Shown piece after piece: positions 12,053 through 26,672 of a DNA stretch of 64,000 nt. Made by a program: the position numbers and the translations under genes. The DNA is taken from the NCBI RefSeq assembly GCF_037038585.1, contig NC_092521.1:57325898-57389897 (forward strand). The letters run 5' to 3'. The notes below the pieces were generated by a model. That model worked only from the letters and a program-made list of their open reading frames with translations, searched no databases and was not told the DNA's origin. The stretch comes from Patagioenas fasciata (lineage: Eukaryota; Chordata; Aves; Columbiformes; Columbidae). Every line of letters begins with the position of its first letter. Position 1 is the first letter of the stretch.

Positions 12053-12464
12053 GAAAACAAAACCAAACCAGGGAAGAGAATCAAAACGCAACATCTTGCT
12101 GCCTCTTGTGGTTCTGCTGAAATGCCTATGGAACATCTTCATTCAGCTGTCATGATTTCTGCAGCAATCAGAAACCAATTTTTAAATGGGATTTTACGTT
12201 TCCCTCCACGCACATCTCTCACACTGGTGCTGGGAGCTACTCAGTGCATCTGTAGTATGGGGAGAAGGAATATTTTGAATCTCATTTACCCTACTGGAGA
12301 CTGGACCTTATAAAGGACCTTATACAGGGAAAGCCTTATTTTTCTTTCTGCTAAATGCAATGAGTGTGAACTGCCATGCAAATGAGCCCATCAGCGTCCT
12401 AGTCTGTGTTGATATTCTTGATCTCTATAGATACAGCATGGCATATTTTCACATCAGAATTAAC

Positions 12465-12490
12465 TTTTTTTTTTTTTTTTTTTTTTTTTT
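12465..12490 (+). repeat. Poly(T) run, 26 bases
   Basis: Uninterrupted T run in the probable MC5R 3' UTR. No CR1-like or SINE-like body adjoins it, so it is treated as a simple homopolymer and not a retroposon tail. Confidence 0.9.
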
Positions 12491-12609
12491 GAGATATTAA
12501 ATCACAGAAGCAGCTCCAATTATCAGGGTTCACATACCTCGCTCAACAGTTATGACCAATATATATGCACATATCAGTAGTCTTGTATTCCAGTCATGAC
12601 TGTTACTGT

Positions 12610-12615
12610 AATAAA
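12610..12615 (+). terminator. Candidate MC5R polyadenylation signal
   Basis: AATAAA about 560 bases after the stop codon, followed by GT-containing sequence (around 12630-12665). It is the first canonical signal I noticed downstream on the plus strand and would give a 3' UTR of about 0.6 kb. It is a motif call only. Confidence 0.45.
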
Positions 12616-13479
12616 ATATGTACTATGTAAGTGGACAGTGTTACCAGGAGATTTTCCAGGTTGTACACAGTACTTTGTCATATCTGACAATAAGTGTTCT
12701 CACTGTGAGGTAAGATGTACCATAGGTCAATTTTAAGGCTAAATGTGAAGACTGAGATGATTCTCGTTTGTCTGTTTTCTTCATTCACCAGGGCCAGGGA
12801 AGTAAAGGGTGCATGGCCTCTAGACAGTCATGTAATGTTTTGTGGAGAAGGAAAGACTGTGCAAATGGTTGCCTTCATCTAGACATTAGAAAAGCATTTC
12901 AGCTAAGAGTAGCTTTTGTCACTGGAGGAAGATGTACTGTAGGTTGCATCTTTCAAGCTGGTAGAGAAAAAAAGAAGTTTGATGATCAGAAGGGATAGCA
13001 TGCAGTTGCAAAACAGGGATTTCAAAAACTCAGGCATATGTAGTTACAATAGAGAGTCCTGACTTTTGCTCCCCAAACAAACAGTTTATTGAGAGGATTC
13101 TAATGTGAAACCCTCATGAATTTTGTGTGAGTAATTTGCAACTAGTCATACTCTCATAAAGATGCTGTTCTGCAACAGCTATGTGATGTGCAAAACATTG
13201 GACTTGTCACAGATGAAGGAAGTTCAACTGTGGCACTGATTTCCTGATGCAAATGGATGGTACATATCCTGCACTGAGATGTAAGTTATGAAAATATTTC
13301 AAGCAATGGCACCCTTCTGATTAGATATTAAAAATATAACTTGGAAAAATGAATTGTTTCTCCCAACAAGCTGAAAGAGTAACCCTTGTTATATTTGGTT
13401 TAGGGTTGCTCTAAAACTCTTTTTGTCAGTAAAACTACGATTGACTCAATGGGCCTTAGATTATATATTCAAGGTAGAA
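12616..13479. other. Intergenic downstream of MC5R, no gene recognised
   Basis: AT-rich noncoding sequence. Nothing beyond chance open frames (76 codons at most) and no repeat family is recognised. Confidence 0.55.
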
Positions 13480-13719
13480 GTCCCCATCAGCTGTTAGGAG
13501 AATTTTTTTACCGTAAGAGTGGTCAAACATGGGAATGGGTGACTGGTGGTTGTATAGTCTCCATCCTTGGAGATATTCAGAACTTGACTGGACACAGTCC
13601 TAAACAATCTGCTCGAAGTAGAAAGCTGATTCTAACTTTGAAGCTGGCCCTGCTTTGAATGATTTGGAATAGATGACCTCCACAGGTCCCTTGCAACCCA
13701 GGTTATTCTGTGATTCTAT
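13480..13719 (+). mobile_element. Old CR1 LINE 3' fragment
   Basis: Diverged CR1 tail in plus orientation. It shows the TCAAAC..GGAAT..GGTG block (end of the RT-domain ORF), CTCCATCCTTGGAGATATTC, TGACTGGACACAGTCCT, then GATGACCTCCACAGGTCCC and the terminal ATTCTGTGATTCTATG octamers ending at 13719. Several substitutions and an insertion near 13605-13635 show it is older than the CR1 copies at 41 and 51 kb. It is noncoding now. Confidence 0.88.
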
Positions 13720-14095
13720 GAGACAGTTGGTGTTTTGTGACAAAATTTCATTTTTCCCCCTTCTAACTTAATTTCTTGTGTAAGAAAAAGCATAAGAGAT
13801 TTTCCTCCACACATTTAGAAATACGCCATACTTTTTGTCTTCATTTGCTTTGGAAGACTCTGGCATGATAAGTAAGGTGCAACTTTAGCACCAGGGTTAT
13901 ACCTTTTCTTTGCTGTAGCTTAAAATATACACTGCCTCCACCTCACCCTTATCTCCCTCTGATATGTGTGGGAATGTTATTCTCAGTGGAGACATCTTAT
14001 GTTGTCTGTAAATATTCTGGTTATATCAGTGCACTAGGCGCTGGATTCTTCCTTCGGCTATATCTGAAAATGGGATTTCAGAGTTATGTTTATGG

Positions 14096-14157
14096 TCACA
14101 GGATCACAGAATGGTTGGGGTTGGAAGGGATCTCTGAAGATCATCTAGTCCAAACCA
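14096..14157 (-). mobile_element. Short CR1 LINE 3' end fragment
   Basis: About 60 bases matching the reverse complement of a CR1 3' terminus: TCACAGGATCACAGAATGG, GGTTGGAAGGGATCTCTGAAG and ATCATCTAGTCCAAACCAG. Only the extreme 3' end was inserted or survives. It is opposite in orientation to the fragment 400 bases upstream. Confidence 0.85.
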
Positions 14158-17100
14158 GTCTATAGTGAGAATTTCGCCTTGTTTTAGTCCACCTCTTAAT
14201 TCTATATATAAATGGCACCTAAGAGTGTGCTCTTGCTACTACGAATGTAGATAACGAAAAATGAGACAGTTCAATTGCATAGTGAAAGGCACCAGCTGAT
14301 GCTGTAAATGAATAATTAAATCTTTATTGAGTATTTGAAATAAGACAGTCTTGTACATAATTGTAAATCAACAAAGAGGAAGCCAAACTGTAATAGCCTT
14401 GGGTATTTTCTTGGATTGTACATTACCTCTTTGTTGGAAATTTATTTGATGTATAAATACAGACAAGAAGAAATTATTAAACTGGATTGCTGGAAAACCT
14501 ACCATATTGGTTATTCGTTGTAATGTGTCTGCTAAACTTAGAGAGTATTCACAGAGGAAATATTGCATTACACGTGCTCACTTCTCAATTTAAGAAGACG
14601 CCTTATTAAAAAACACATTCTGAAAGAGAATTCAGACTAATACAATGTATTTACATTCATACCTATGTTCCTCTAGGTGTCAGCATCACATCCTCATTAT
14701 AAATTTTACAGGTGGGGAGGTAAAACAGCTTAAGGGGAGAAAGAAGATATTTTTCAAGAGCAGGCTAGAACCGTTCCCGCAAAGGTTGTTTACGCTACAG
14801 GAATGCATATAAAATACATGTCTCTGTGAGACCATGACATGTTTTAATCTGCTTCTTTCTCCTGCTTTGCTGAAAAATAAAAACAATATTTAGCATGCTT
14901 TCATTTTGCCAGAGCTTGGAAAATACAAATTATTCTGATGGATTGGGACAAGCAACCATTGTGTAAGTATGAAATTTGCTGTCAAAGGACGGGCATGAAA
15001 AAATTAGCTGCTAGGCTGTCATTGCATTGTGTCTGCATAGCTAATGGTACTACCCTTGCTTCCACTGCCAGTTATTTACAGTTTGGTATTAGTAATCGGA
15101 AAGAAGCTGAAATCACACTATTTCTGTCCCATAACTCCAAAACCAACTTTATTGCCCACTGCTGCTCTGATGATGGAACACTTCTCTGCCTCTAACTTGT
15201 GTGTCGCTATTTTCAAGTTTTTAATAAGAAATTATTCCGAACTTCTGTTGCAGGTGGGGTCAACTTAAATAAACTCACAAAGGGCAGTAAAATTTCACCT
15301 GCATTTTAAGTAGATCAGTAGGAGCAGGGAGAATATAAAAAAAGAATTTGGCGATTCTCCTGCCTCCCTTGCAGTAAATTTTTCTTCTGTTGCTAGTCAG
15401 CTTCTTCGAAGATGAGCTCATGGTGAACATTGTTGTGTTTAGGGATTACAGTGGATCCCAGTTGTGTTGGTTTGCATGCACAGTGCCCTTCTTGTTAGGA
15501 AGGGTGAGCAAATGAGGTGTTGGAACCTGGATGTATAAATGGAGATCCACATATCAGAGATGGAGAGTCACACAGGCTGTGGTGGAGCTACCTGCAGAAG
15601 TTTCTATGCCAGGTGAGATGCTCTCTCTCCTTTTCTAATCTTATGTATTGCAACCTGAGCTGTGTGTATCTTGGATCCCATTTGTTCTTTATACAGGAAG
15701 CAAAGGAGAATCTGAGTATGTATATGTCTCTCTATACTTACATACTTGCCTACATGTATATGAGGACTTTCTCCCAAATACAATGACAAGCAATATAAAC
15801 AGATGAAACGTAGGTGAGGATGTACGGTTTCATTTCCCTAAACTTTCTGTTCTTTGTCATCCAGTTATTTGTTACACTGCCTTCCATTTTGCAGCTTGTT
15901 TCTCACATATTTCATCCACCTGTGACCCAACTAGCAACAGTCTAAACCTGAAGTAGAAGAAAAAAACCTCAAGTGTTTTTTGGATCCTGAGCTTTTGGAA
16001 ATTATAGTTAATCAGTGTGACAGAATAAAAGGTTCCCCTAATGGCTCTCAGAGTCAAAAATCAGTAAAATTTAAATCCTTATGGTCTTAAGCACTGTCCC
16101 TAGAACTGTTTCCTCTTGAGTTGCTTGCCCTAAATACCCAAAAAACATGTGGCTGGCTGTTCTGAGCATTGATAGTGAAGAGTGTCCATCAAAAGAAAGA
16201 GGACCTGTTCAGAGGAATTCTACAAAGCTTGGACATGTGCATGGAAACCCTCTGGATTACTCTTAGAGCTTCCAGCAAGCTTCTTGGGCAGGAGGTTATA
16301 TTTACAGCTTTGTGACTGATAGCTTTCAACGACTGTTTCTTACAATGATTTATCTAATCACTTTTGGATCTCTTTATACCCATCTGCAACATCTTGTGAC
16401 GGTAAGTTTCCCAATTTACATACGTTTTGTGGAAAAATGATTTTTTTTCTCTTATGAAACATCTGCTTGGAAGTTTTCTTCAATGCTCCTGAGTCCTTAT
16501 GTTGTAAAGAAATTACTGGTCCCCATTCACTTTCCTGTGCCAGTCTTTATCCTGCTCCCTCATATATTGCCCTAAGAAGTTTCTCTTTTCCAGCCAAGGT
16601 TGCTGGCCTATTTAATCTCTACCGATAATTTTATACCTTGTTGTCTTTATGTTGTTTTCCTAGATCTACTATATTCTTTCTGACTCAGAGCATAACAGAT
16701 GAGCATATGATAATCCAGATGATATTTTGTTCTGTATTCTTTTCTTAGTGGCACGCAACAACATACTTTTATTTAGTACATCGTGGTCCATAATTTGGAA
16801 AATTTCAGGATCTCTGAAAGAATTCCTTCTCTACAGATACTCATAGGAACACATACTCTCTGTTCTCTAAATAGGCTTATATTTTCAATGGTAAGGGCTT
16901 TGGTCATACATCTGTATCTTAAACATATGCCAAAAATAATGGTGCTTAGGAGTGCTTCCATGCTTCCAGGTCCAAGTACGTGCCTTGGCTGTGTCCCACC
17001 TTGGTAGCAGAATTCATCTGATGAACACAGCTTCCATTTCCCAGCCTCTGATAAGAAGGAAGCCTGGTCACAGAGACTGGAAGGGCCTTGCAATGTGTTC

Positions 17101-20100
17101 CAGCCATGCTCTGGGTGGCTGAGGATCAAGGACCCTATGTTCAGACACAAACTTCTCCTGGAAGCCCATAATTTCTTTGATATGAGTGTTAAGAACATAA
17201 TTTACACAGCTACCTCCAGATGGTGATTCATCACTCCTCTCCTTTCAATTAGGTTGGTTTTGATTGAAGTAAGATGAGAACTGGAACTATAAGCTTTGTA
17301 TGCTGGCTCCAGATGATTTTCAAAGGCACAAAATGAACATTTTGATGCCCTGTTGCTTAAACGCCCTAATTAACAGCAACAAAACAAAATAAAAGCTCAC
17401 AAAGAAAATTGAATTAATTTTTCTCTCTAGTTTGCAAGTTTTTAACGGGACGTGGTTACTTTTGGCAAGCAGTAAGTGGTGTTGCTTGTAAATTAGCCTT
17501 TTTTTTTTTTTTTTGTCTTGCACAGAAACTTCTTGCCTACTTCATATACCCTGAAAAAATGACCCTAGGAATATCTGTCATCTTTTTATTGGGCCTTTTG
17601 ATTGTCATAGCTTTTCTCTGAACTGCTTTCTGGAAGCTTTGAATGGATTTTGAGTCTGGACCTAAATCCCTGAATTTCTATATCCCAGCAATACATAGCA
17701 CTGGGATAGCCTTACATAGACCTTTCTGTTATTTCTGCTTCACAGGTTCCTTGTGCTTTTTAAAGCCAGGGGAATCTGTCCAGGATATTCTTCCTTTCAA
17801 TGAGTAGCAGGAAATACTCCTAAACTTTAACTTTGTTTTAAATCTATAGCAACATTATTATTAGCAGTGTCAACCTTGATCTCAGCTCAGAGATACATGA
17901 CTGAAACCAAAAGTAGCTCTTTCCCAAAAATTTTTCACAGATGACATAAAGAGCCCTGGTTATAACAAGGAGAGGCAATTGGTTAGGCAGTGGTAGATAA
18001 GTGATGGAGCTGGAGTAAACAAGCATTTTAAACCTGTGTTAAGTTCAAACTTCACTCTTACAGAGGATGAGGATGAACTACCTTTCCCTGCTGTGAGGAC
18101 AGGGGTGTACTAAAAAATGTCCTGGTATACAAACTTGTGATAAATTCACTTTTAGAGAAGGAGAGTCAGTGAGTGCTGGATACTTGACTGAAAGTCTGTA
18201 TGCAAGACCCTCAGCAGGTATGACTGAATCCTGTTCCACTGAAGAGTCTTGTTCCTCCTTAGAGAGGAAAATAACAATATTTTAAACATTGGTAGAAAAC
18301 TACTGTGTCAACAAATACATTTGTTTCTCATGTTCCTCAGAATGAGAACCTGCCAGCTCTCCACTGTGGAACCCCAGGGTCAAGTGGTCTGACTGGGGAT
18401 TTCTGAAAAGTCAGCTCATAGGCAACCTGCTTAACTCACTTGGAAAATGTAGGTTAAACTTTCGACTTCTGCTAGGCTTAAGTGCCCTGCTTGGTAATCA
18501 CAGTTTGCAAAGCAGGTGCTTAAACCCCTTTCTTTTAAATGGTAGAGGAAGGAGATGAATCACTTGAATTTCAAATGCAGTTCCAATGACAGTTCATGTC
18601 CCTGCATAAAGTGCATAAAAAATGAAGAGGTAGGAGGTAAGTCCTTGAATGAAGTCCAAGTCTTTCATCTCACAGTGAAGCTGCTAAATATTCATGTTTC
18701 CACTATGAAAAGAAACATTCTCACTGCCATCTCTGAATCTGGAGGTGAATTTTTGAAGGAAAACTTTGTGAAGAAAAGAGGTGATATTTGATGTGTAGCC
18801 TGCTGTTTCAGTTACACTTTGAGAAAGTCTGACAGTCCCTTTGGTGAAACAAGTGGAGAAACATATTTTCAGTTAATTTTGACTGGACTTATTTTTAAGA
18901 TGGGATTGTGGTCAGTAGCCATCAGTACATCTGCCACTCAAAGCACAAGTGCTCAGCTTCTAGAAAACTGGAAGATGCAAAGGTTTTAGGTACAACAAGT
19001 GACAGGTGGATTTAGGCTCCCAGCTGCTCATCCAACTCCTTGATTTTGTTGGCCACATGCCTGGTGCTCCAGCCATGTGCGATTAATAACTGAACTTACC
19101 CGTGGCATTTTAAGCAATATACTGGAACTGTATTTAGAGTGGGGGATATTGAAAACATGTCCAGCTTAATTAGAAGGGAATGAAAAAGAGGAAAGCCACC
19201 CTAGAGCTACCTCATGGGAGACAGCCCTGGCATACAGAGAAGCGGGGGATCAGAGGCCTATTGCACAACGTAATGAGTAAATGGATGACAAGTACAACAT
19301 TAGCTCTGGTGGACCTTTAAAGGGGAAGGTAGGTGATATATGGAACACCATGTGTATTTCGGATGACCTTTTGTTGAAAATGTCAGTTAGAAGACTGTAT
19401 TGAATTTATAAAGAGGGTAATAAATAACTGGACTAAATAATGAAAGGTTTAATGCTCAGGGAAGAAGCAGAGCAAAGATCCAGGGAGGCTGGACACCTGG
19501 AATTACACATACTTTAAAACTTTGCTGAATAAATAATGGCCAGTGAACTGCTAGCATTGTTAGTGTTGTGACAAAAAAACTCACAGAAAACAACACAACC
19601 CTTAATGACAAAAATATGGCTGATAACGATGAAGTAAATCTGGGGTGAACTAACAGAGCTGAGAGAGGATAGGCTCCATGGAGACCTCTCCTAGACCTTG
19701 TCCTTGGATATCACTGCCTGCAGCAGGTCCCCTCCACTCACATTCCAGTCCTGGGAGGGGACTGTACACATGCCCAGGACAGCTGTGCACTTTGGAAGAG
19801 ATATAATAAGCATTCTGCATAGAGAAATAAGGAGGCATTTAACCATATCCAGATTGATTTTTATTTTGTTTTGTTTTGTTCTGCAGTTTACCTTTCTATG
19901 GTATTTTTGATCTTTCAGCTTGACTGGCTAAAATAACTTCTGAACAGAGCTAATTAAGCAGATATCTAGTATTCAGCAGCATCTCCTTTCTGAGAGTCTC
20001 AGAGTATTTGGCAAACACTAATGAATGAAATCTCAAACGATTGCTGCAAGATCTCTTGCAGAAGCATAACATCACCCCAAGGGTGAAGGTAGGGAGCTAA

Positions 20101-23100
20101 AGATAAGCTACGTTAAAGCAGAGCTTTAGAGCTTTTGTCCTTTTGCAGTTAAGTAGCACTTCTCTGAAGTCACCACACAATCTAAGAACTGGTCTCCAAG
20201 ATGCCAAAAAGACATCCATGGTGTAACATGGGGCGGTAGGGTAGTCATTTCTAATGACATCTACAGTCTTAGGCTAATATTTTGCTATAACTTGAGATAT
20301 CTATAAAACCAATGGAAGCAATTTTTATTCTACAGAAAATACCTTTCTTGTGTAGGGTAGGAGGCACTTAAAAATCTTCTATGCTTCTGTGACAAGGCAC
20401 ATTTGACTCCCAAATTTCTGTGGGTATTAGGTCTATTGTGGTTAGCTGTTGGTGACCCTCTACCTCTGTTTTGTATTACTTATGCTGCAGATGAGGCAGG
20501 TTTTTGTTGCAGTTACAATGGTTTTCTTTCCAGTTTTATGCTTTCACCAATCTACTGCTCCAGTCTAGTAGGGTTATGAGTCCACTGAGAACTTCTTCCT
20601 TAAGTAACCACGGACTTCCATGGCAGCAAGTGGCAAGCACTGCTTGTGCCTCCCACAGCAACACATTCCTCTGCAATGCAGAAACAGACTCAATTTAAAA
20701 TGAGTTTGTCCTGCAGGAAAATCAATGATGAATGAAAACAACTAAAGCTTTTAAAAATACCTTAGTTTTAGTAAGGCTGCTGTCTTTGATTACTCACCCT
20801 ACATGTAGCCATCTGGTCTAAAATCCCCTTGAGTCTATCTGCAGTCAGATGGTTTGAGGGCATCTTTTTACAGTTTGCACCTCTTCCTTTGAAAAGATCT
20901 GTGGCTGACTGGCACCTGCTGTTCATTAGCTCGATGGCAGCATTCTTGATTTAGTTTCCAATTCAAGCAAATACATAAGAACTGTCTGTTCTTTACAAGT
21001 GCAAACTGTCTTTCTGAAATCTGTGGACTGTTTGCATCCTTGATGACTCTGGAGTAAGAGGATGGTGTTGGAGGTCCCATGACTGGACCCAACATCCCTG
21101 CATAATAAAGGAAAACATGGCGCAAAGACTGTCTTGAAGGTCCCAGACTACCTAGTCACGTAAATATGTCACAGTATTTGGGCCAAGTGTAACAGCCAGC
21201 TACTGACAGCAACGTCATTTATTTTGCAAAGTGTCATTAATCTGTGCCCCTTCTTCATACAATATGCATGTATTTCATTTTGGAGCTAGAATTAAGCAAG
21301 AAAACATAAGTAAAGGGATTGCATAGATACTATAAAAAGGACTAAATTAATCCGATGTGGACATGTGAATTTTCATGTCTGGTGCCGCTATTGTATTAAC
21401 ATAATAAATTTAGAGGCTATGAAAACAGTTGTGGCAAGAACTTGATGAAACTGAGTTGTTAATAGTGAGGAATTAATACCTCAATTATTCTGATGCAGAC
21501 ATTACAGGCTGAGATTTTTATGATCTTTATAATGAAAATCAAACTTGTTGATCACATCAATCTACTCTACTCTTAAAATTCTGAATTAAGTTTCATGGAA
21601 AGTAAGCAAATGTTCAGGTCTCTTTCCAAAGAAAGGTAATGAACAGTGAAAACTGTCTCCTTCTTAAGGGGTAAATTAATATGGTTGAAAAGATGTTTGC
21701 CTGTATTTATAAATGTGGAGGTTCATACTAGAAGCTTTCATGAGATCAGGTTAAGACCAGAACATCAGAGCTATACAAAGGTTAACAGAAATGTTGAATC
21801 AGAAATCACAGTACAAGTGAACAGCCTGAACTGTGAAGTAGTTTTGTACAAAATTTTGCTTCAGCTGAGAAGGGTTGAGGGTATAATTGATTGATTAAAA
21901 AAACCAGAAAGAAGAATTAAGCTCATAGAATAATTTATGTTAAAATTAATTTATCCAGATCTAGCAGTGACATGACACATTTATTCATCAGCTAATTTCC
22001 TGGAATTGTTTGACCTTATTTGAATCAACCATGATTAACCTTATTTAGTTTTGTGTTGATTATGGTTACTACATCTCTAATCATCCATAGATTTGGTTAT
22101 TTGTGTGTTTTTGCTGCCTCCAAAATATTTCATATGGGTAGCAATGAATTAAAAAATTTGGAGGAGGTAAAATGCAAGGAAATAATAAAAATCACCTTAA
22201 AATCATGCCTGTCAATGTTCATTTTTAAATTCCCAGAAGTAAAAAAATGAGCTGTCATTTTAGACATCCATTCAACCATCAGGACGTTAAACTGTGTGAA
22301 TACAATTGTAAAAGATAAATGACAGAATAATTCAGTATGGGAGACCTTCTTTGGGATAAATTTAGAAATAAATAAAAATGTTCAATTATGGGTTCTAGAG
22401 CAGTTTTGATGTTTTCAACTGCACATTTAATGTTCAACTTGGCTTGAGCAGAAATTTCAGCGTAATATTAACATCTGTGATATATATGGGTATTGTTTTA
22501 GTAGACCCATAATCTAACTGTCAATAATTATTTTCAAATAGATGGCTTTACTTGCTAGCGGTTGCACAGTGCAAGTTTCTATTTACTTAGGTGTTTTTTA
22601 GTGGATCTTCTTAAACCTTGTTTGAGTTCCTCCGATGGAGACTATCTTACCAGCTGCTCTGTCTGCAGAACAGGGATTACAGGGCCATTGGGAGTTACCA
22701 ACACCTTGCCTTTTGGAGCTTTGGCACAGGGAGAAGCAGCAAGGGGTGGGTGGTGTGATACAAAGACTCTGGCTAAGAAGTGAATTGGCAAATATAGAAA
22801 TAAGCATCATGAATCTTTATGCAGCAGGCAGGATGTTTGGAAGGAAGACACATGTTCCAGATGTCCTCTGACGGTACTTTTTTTTTTTTTTTTTAAATTC
22901 TAGGCAAGATGAAAGACAAGGAGAACTTTAAAGGGTCTGATTAATTACCAGTTATATGAATGGTACTATGCTGATGTTCATTTTGCATACACCGTTATAT
23001 AACATATGATTAGGCAACAGATTGAAGCTGGTCATTACTGGGGACTTGAGATATTCTTCCCCATATGGCTGTTTATGAAAATTCTTACTATAATGTTAAA

Positions 23101-26100
23101 ACATTCTTATTTAGATATTTTTCTCCTCATGGACTTAAAAGAGAATGAATGAAAATAATCATTATGACTCAGCCTCTTTTCTCAAACTAAAAGTGAGTGG
23201 AAATGCAGTACATGTAGGGTAGGAATTTCCCAAAGACAGTCTCACCTGTAGAATGTCTTTAGACATAGAATACCTGAAAATGCTCGTCTTAATTCAACAA
23301 CTGATTTCCTGGGAGTGCAATGGGCTTTTAAAATGAATGAGCAGCTGATGAGGCTAGACTATGTGGATCTTGCTGCAGTACACAGTGTGTATTATTCTGC
23401 TGATTTCAGTTCAACATCTTGTGGACCAATTGTATACAAAGTAGGATTTTTCTCCTCCTTTGTGGTGTAGACTGAAAGTTTCAGGGTTTACCCACCTTTG
23501 GTGGATGTGCACTTTGTGCACTTAAATAGGAGAGACTCTAACACCTTGGAATTCTTTCCAAAAGCGTAAACCCAACATTGTATTGAAAGTAGAGGGATTA
23601 GTTTGAGAGGAAAGAAGAAAACAGTTAATTACATAGTCTGTCTGAGAAATAACAACTGAAGTCTGAGATTAAGGTGACCGGGGCATAACAGTTTGTGAAA
23701 GTAGTCATGAGGTATAGGGAGGAACTACACAGGATTGCACACCGGCTGAAGAGAGTGGCAAGGCCATTGCAGGCAGGGCTACCTGTTAAAGTGACAGCTT
23801 CAGAGAGACCCCTAGGACATAAGACCTGCTAAAAAGGGTGACTACAGAGGCTCTAGCAACAAGACATTTATGATCGTAAAACTGGACTCTGACATCCCTT
23901 GTTCCTCTTCATGGTCAGTAAACTGACCTTGTATTTCTCTCATCCTGAGAAAGGAAACAGCACACTCTGCCCATCCACCAGTTTCATGGGTGATCTGTTG
24001 ATTTTTGTGTTTTGTCTACTGCTGTGCTACTTGAGATGTTGGTGTCTTTAGGACTTTGCCCATGGAGGCCTTCTTGTTCCTCACTGGAACAGGATGAAGT
24101 CTCCCATTCAAACCACAGCTGAATGAATGCCCACGAAAGGACAAACACGTTTTGCGAGATTTTTAAGGTTCTGAAATGTGTGGTGCTTTGTAATTCATTT
24201 TTAAATTCAATGTGACTGTGTCAGGGTTTCAGATTTAGGTATCAGGCTCTGCCTGTCATTAACTCTGGGCTTCTGAAGTGAACAGGGACCCCTTGGCTTC
24301 AGAAGCGTTCCCATACAAAGGCCACTGAAGGTGACACACTTACAAAATGGTTTGGCTTTAGCAGTACAGGACAGATATGGCACTGCAAAAGCCTTCCTCA
24401 AAAAGAGGTAAAAGGTGATTATTTAGTATATTTTCCATTATTTTTTCAGCTTCCAATGCACTTGGATGAAGCCTAACTATTTGTTAAAATTGAAGGAGTG
24501 ATATTTTCTTACTACTAACGATGCTTGGGCTGTTTTTTTCATCAGCTTTAATTGGGGAAGGAAAAGTTAAAAAAGAAGGAAAAAGGAAAATGAAGGAATT
24601 GTTTTATTTGCTTGTTTGTTATAAAAGTTAAAATTTTGAGGGAGCTAAAACTTCCAGATATTTTATCTGAATGCACTTCCCGGTTTTTCACCAGCTCTAC
24701 AAGATCCCAAATTATTTCATCTGTAGCTGGCAAAATGTTTTGATTTCATGTAGCAGCTTGTTCCTTCATGAGTTGAAACTGTATTGCTGTAATTCATCCT
24801 ATGTTGTGATAAGCACTTCCATAACTGAAAAGTTTTATTTACCTCAGAACAGTCACAGAAACATCTGAACAACAGCTGCCAAATGGAAAAAAACCCCAAC
24901 ACTTTGAATCTCTTCTTGTTACAGACTTGAACTCTGGACTTGGGTGCTAATCTTCCATACTCACCTGAATTGCTCCAAAATGAAAGAAAGAGAGGCTCAC
25001 AGCTGCCATGTTGAGTTAGTTTCTTGTGTATTTACCAGGAATGAAACATTCCAGTAATTCTTATACCCTGAGAGTAATATATGTGAACATTTTGAAGATA
25101 GAGGTGTTTCCCTGTGTGCATCCAAGACATTTCTTCGTAGGAGCACAAACAGGGAAGTGCAGCTTGTCTGCAAACGCATTTAAAAGTGTGTCCCCACTGG
25201 AAGAGTACAGGTTTGTGCTACGTTTTTCTTAAAAAAATCAATAATGACAAGACCTATAAAGTCAGTTAGGATTTAATTTTTAAATTACTCCAAAGGTTTT
25301 AGAGTTGAAGGAATGAATTTCAAATATTTTTATGTATTTAGGCTTATCATTGTGCTATCTCCTTTTACATTAGCTGAGAGATAGTGTTTCTTGATTTTTC
25401 ACTGCCTTGTTGCTACAAAGGAGGGAGTTGGGAGATTTTTCTGGAGAGATGGATTGTGCAATAAGGTTTAATCTTTCTTTAAAAACTGTAAACAGTATCA
25501 AAACATGAAACCTACCTGTTTCTTTTGAATAATTCTGCTTCAGTGGGTAGCTAATACCTGTTAAATAACTCCCAAGAGGAGGTAATACATACAATTTCCT
25601 ACAAGTGACAACTGTGAAAAGAAATGTGGCTCCAGGGGAATGTGGTAAGACTTTAGATAGCTGTAGAAATATCTGCTAGGCAAGTTTCATGCTATGGACT
25701 TCTGCCAACGTATCCTAACACAAATTTGCAAAAATACACTTTGTTCCAGTGCTGATCCTGCTTGATTACTTGAACCGTATTAACGTCAAGTTTCTTAAGG
25801 GTCATGGGAAAAAGAAGATAGTATTTCATTCTCTTATGCATGAGCATACTACTGTTTTGCCTCAGAAACCTTAGCGTCTTTCGTTTGACAAATGAGGAAG
25901 TATAGGCCCTTGACTGTTCCCAGTGTCCCTGTTGACAGGGAGATACAGTAGTGGGAGCCAAACCAGGAATATATATCCTGCTTCTCCACTTTCACTTGGT
26001 TAGGTTTCCTGCAAGTTCACTTCAGGTAAGTGTTGTTTCTGTAGAGCAGAGGCAAAAGTTAGAACAAAAGAAGAGAACAAACATTTGCCATATGAACAAA

Positions 26101-26592
26101 AAGGATTTTTGCTGTCTCCTCCATAATGCATTCTTGAGGAAGCCTTCATTTTTAACAATAGCTGGATAAAATAACAGTAAGCATGAAAATATAAACCTCC
26201 AAAGTTCTGTGTGCAAAGTCGATCTTATTTCTCCCTCTTGGTGTGTCTATTTTAAGACACTTTACTGTTGTATTTGCTAACTATTACAGTTGTACTCAAT
26301 AGTAGTACAGTATTTACTAAAAAATACATGTGAAAAGTCCACAGGTGACTTAGAATTTGGAGTTCCGTCTTTAAAAGCAAAGAGGGAGCCAAATTCTGGA
26401 TGGAAAGTTAATGGCACATTTTCTCACATTTTCTCTTCTTTCAGGTGACTTAGTTATTTTACGAGACTAAAGATTCATCTGGTGCTGATCTTTGTTTTCT
26501 TATTTCAGCTTTATTGATAGTATTTACGAAGTTTTTTTTTTTCTTTAAATTGGTCATAGTTCCTATAGCTGAAGTAAATATAATTTCTTTCC
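14158..26592. other. Long intergenic stretch, no gene recognised
   Basis: About 12.4 kb of AT-rich noncoding DNA. Open frames reach at most 141 codons (minus, 16773-17198) and none shows a domain or paralogue I recognise. Homopolymer T runs occur near 17502-17514 and 22878-22894. No CR1 3' octamer end or LTR terminus is recognised. It may contain conserved regulatory elements for the two receptors, but these cannot be seen without alignment. Confidence 0.5.
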
Positions 26593-26597
26593 ACTGA
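26593..26597 (+). repeat. Target-site duplication, left copy (outer LTR)
   Basis: ACTGA immediately before the outer LTR; identical to 27855-27859. Confidence 0.8.
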
Positions 26598-26667
26598 TAT
26601 GCTGTTTTTGACTGGGTTAGAGTTAATTTTCTTTGTAGTAGCTTGTATGGTGCTATGTCTTGTATTG

Positions 26668-26672
26668 ATGAC
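26668..26672 (+). repeat. Target-site duplication, left copy (inner LTR)
   Basis: ATGAC inside the outer LTR, directly before the inner LTR; identical to 27337-27341. Confidence 0.85.

Noticed and set aside
15450-15500. TGTGTTGGTTTGCATG, resembling the start of a known avian LTR
   Set aside because: Similarity stops after about 16 bases and no matching LTR end or target duplication was found.
16773-17198. 141-codon minus-strand frame
   Set aside because: No domain, no context, and composition typical of the surrounding noncoding DNA.
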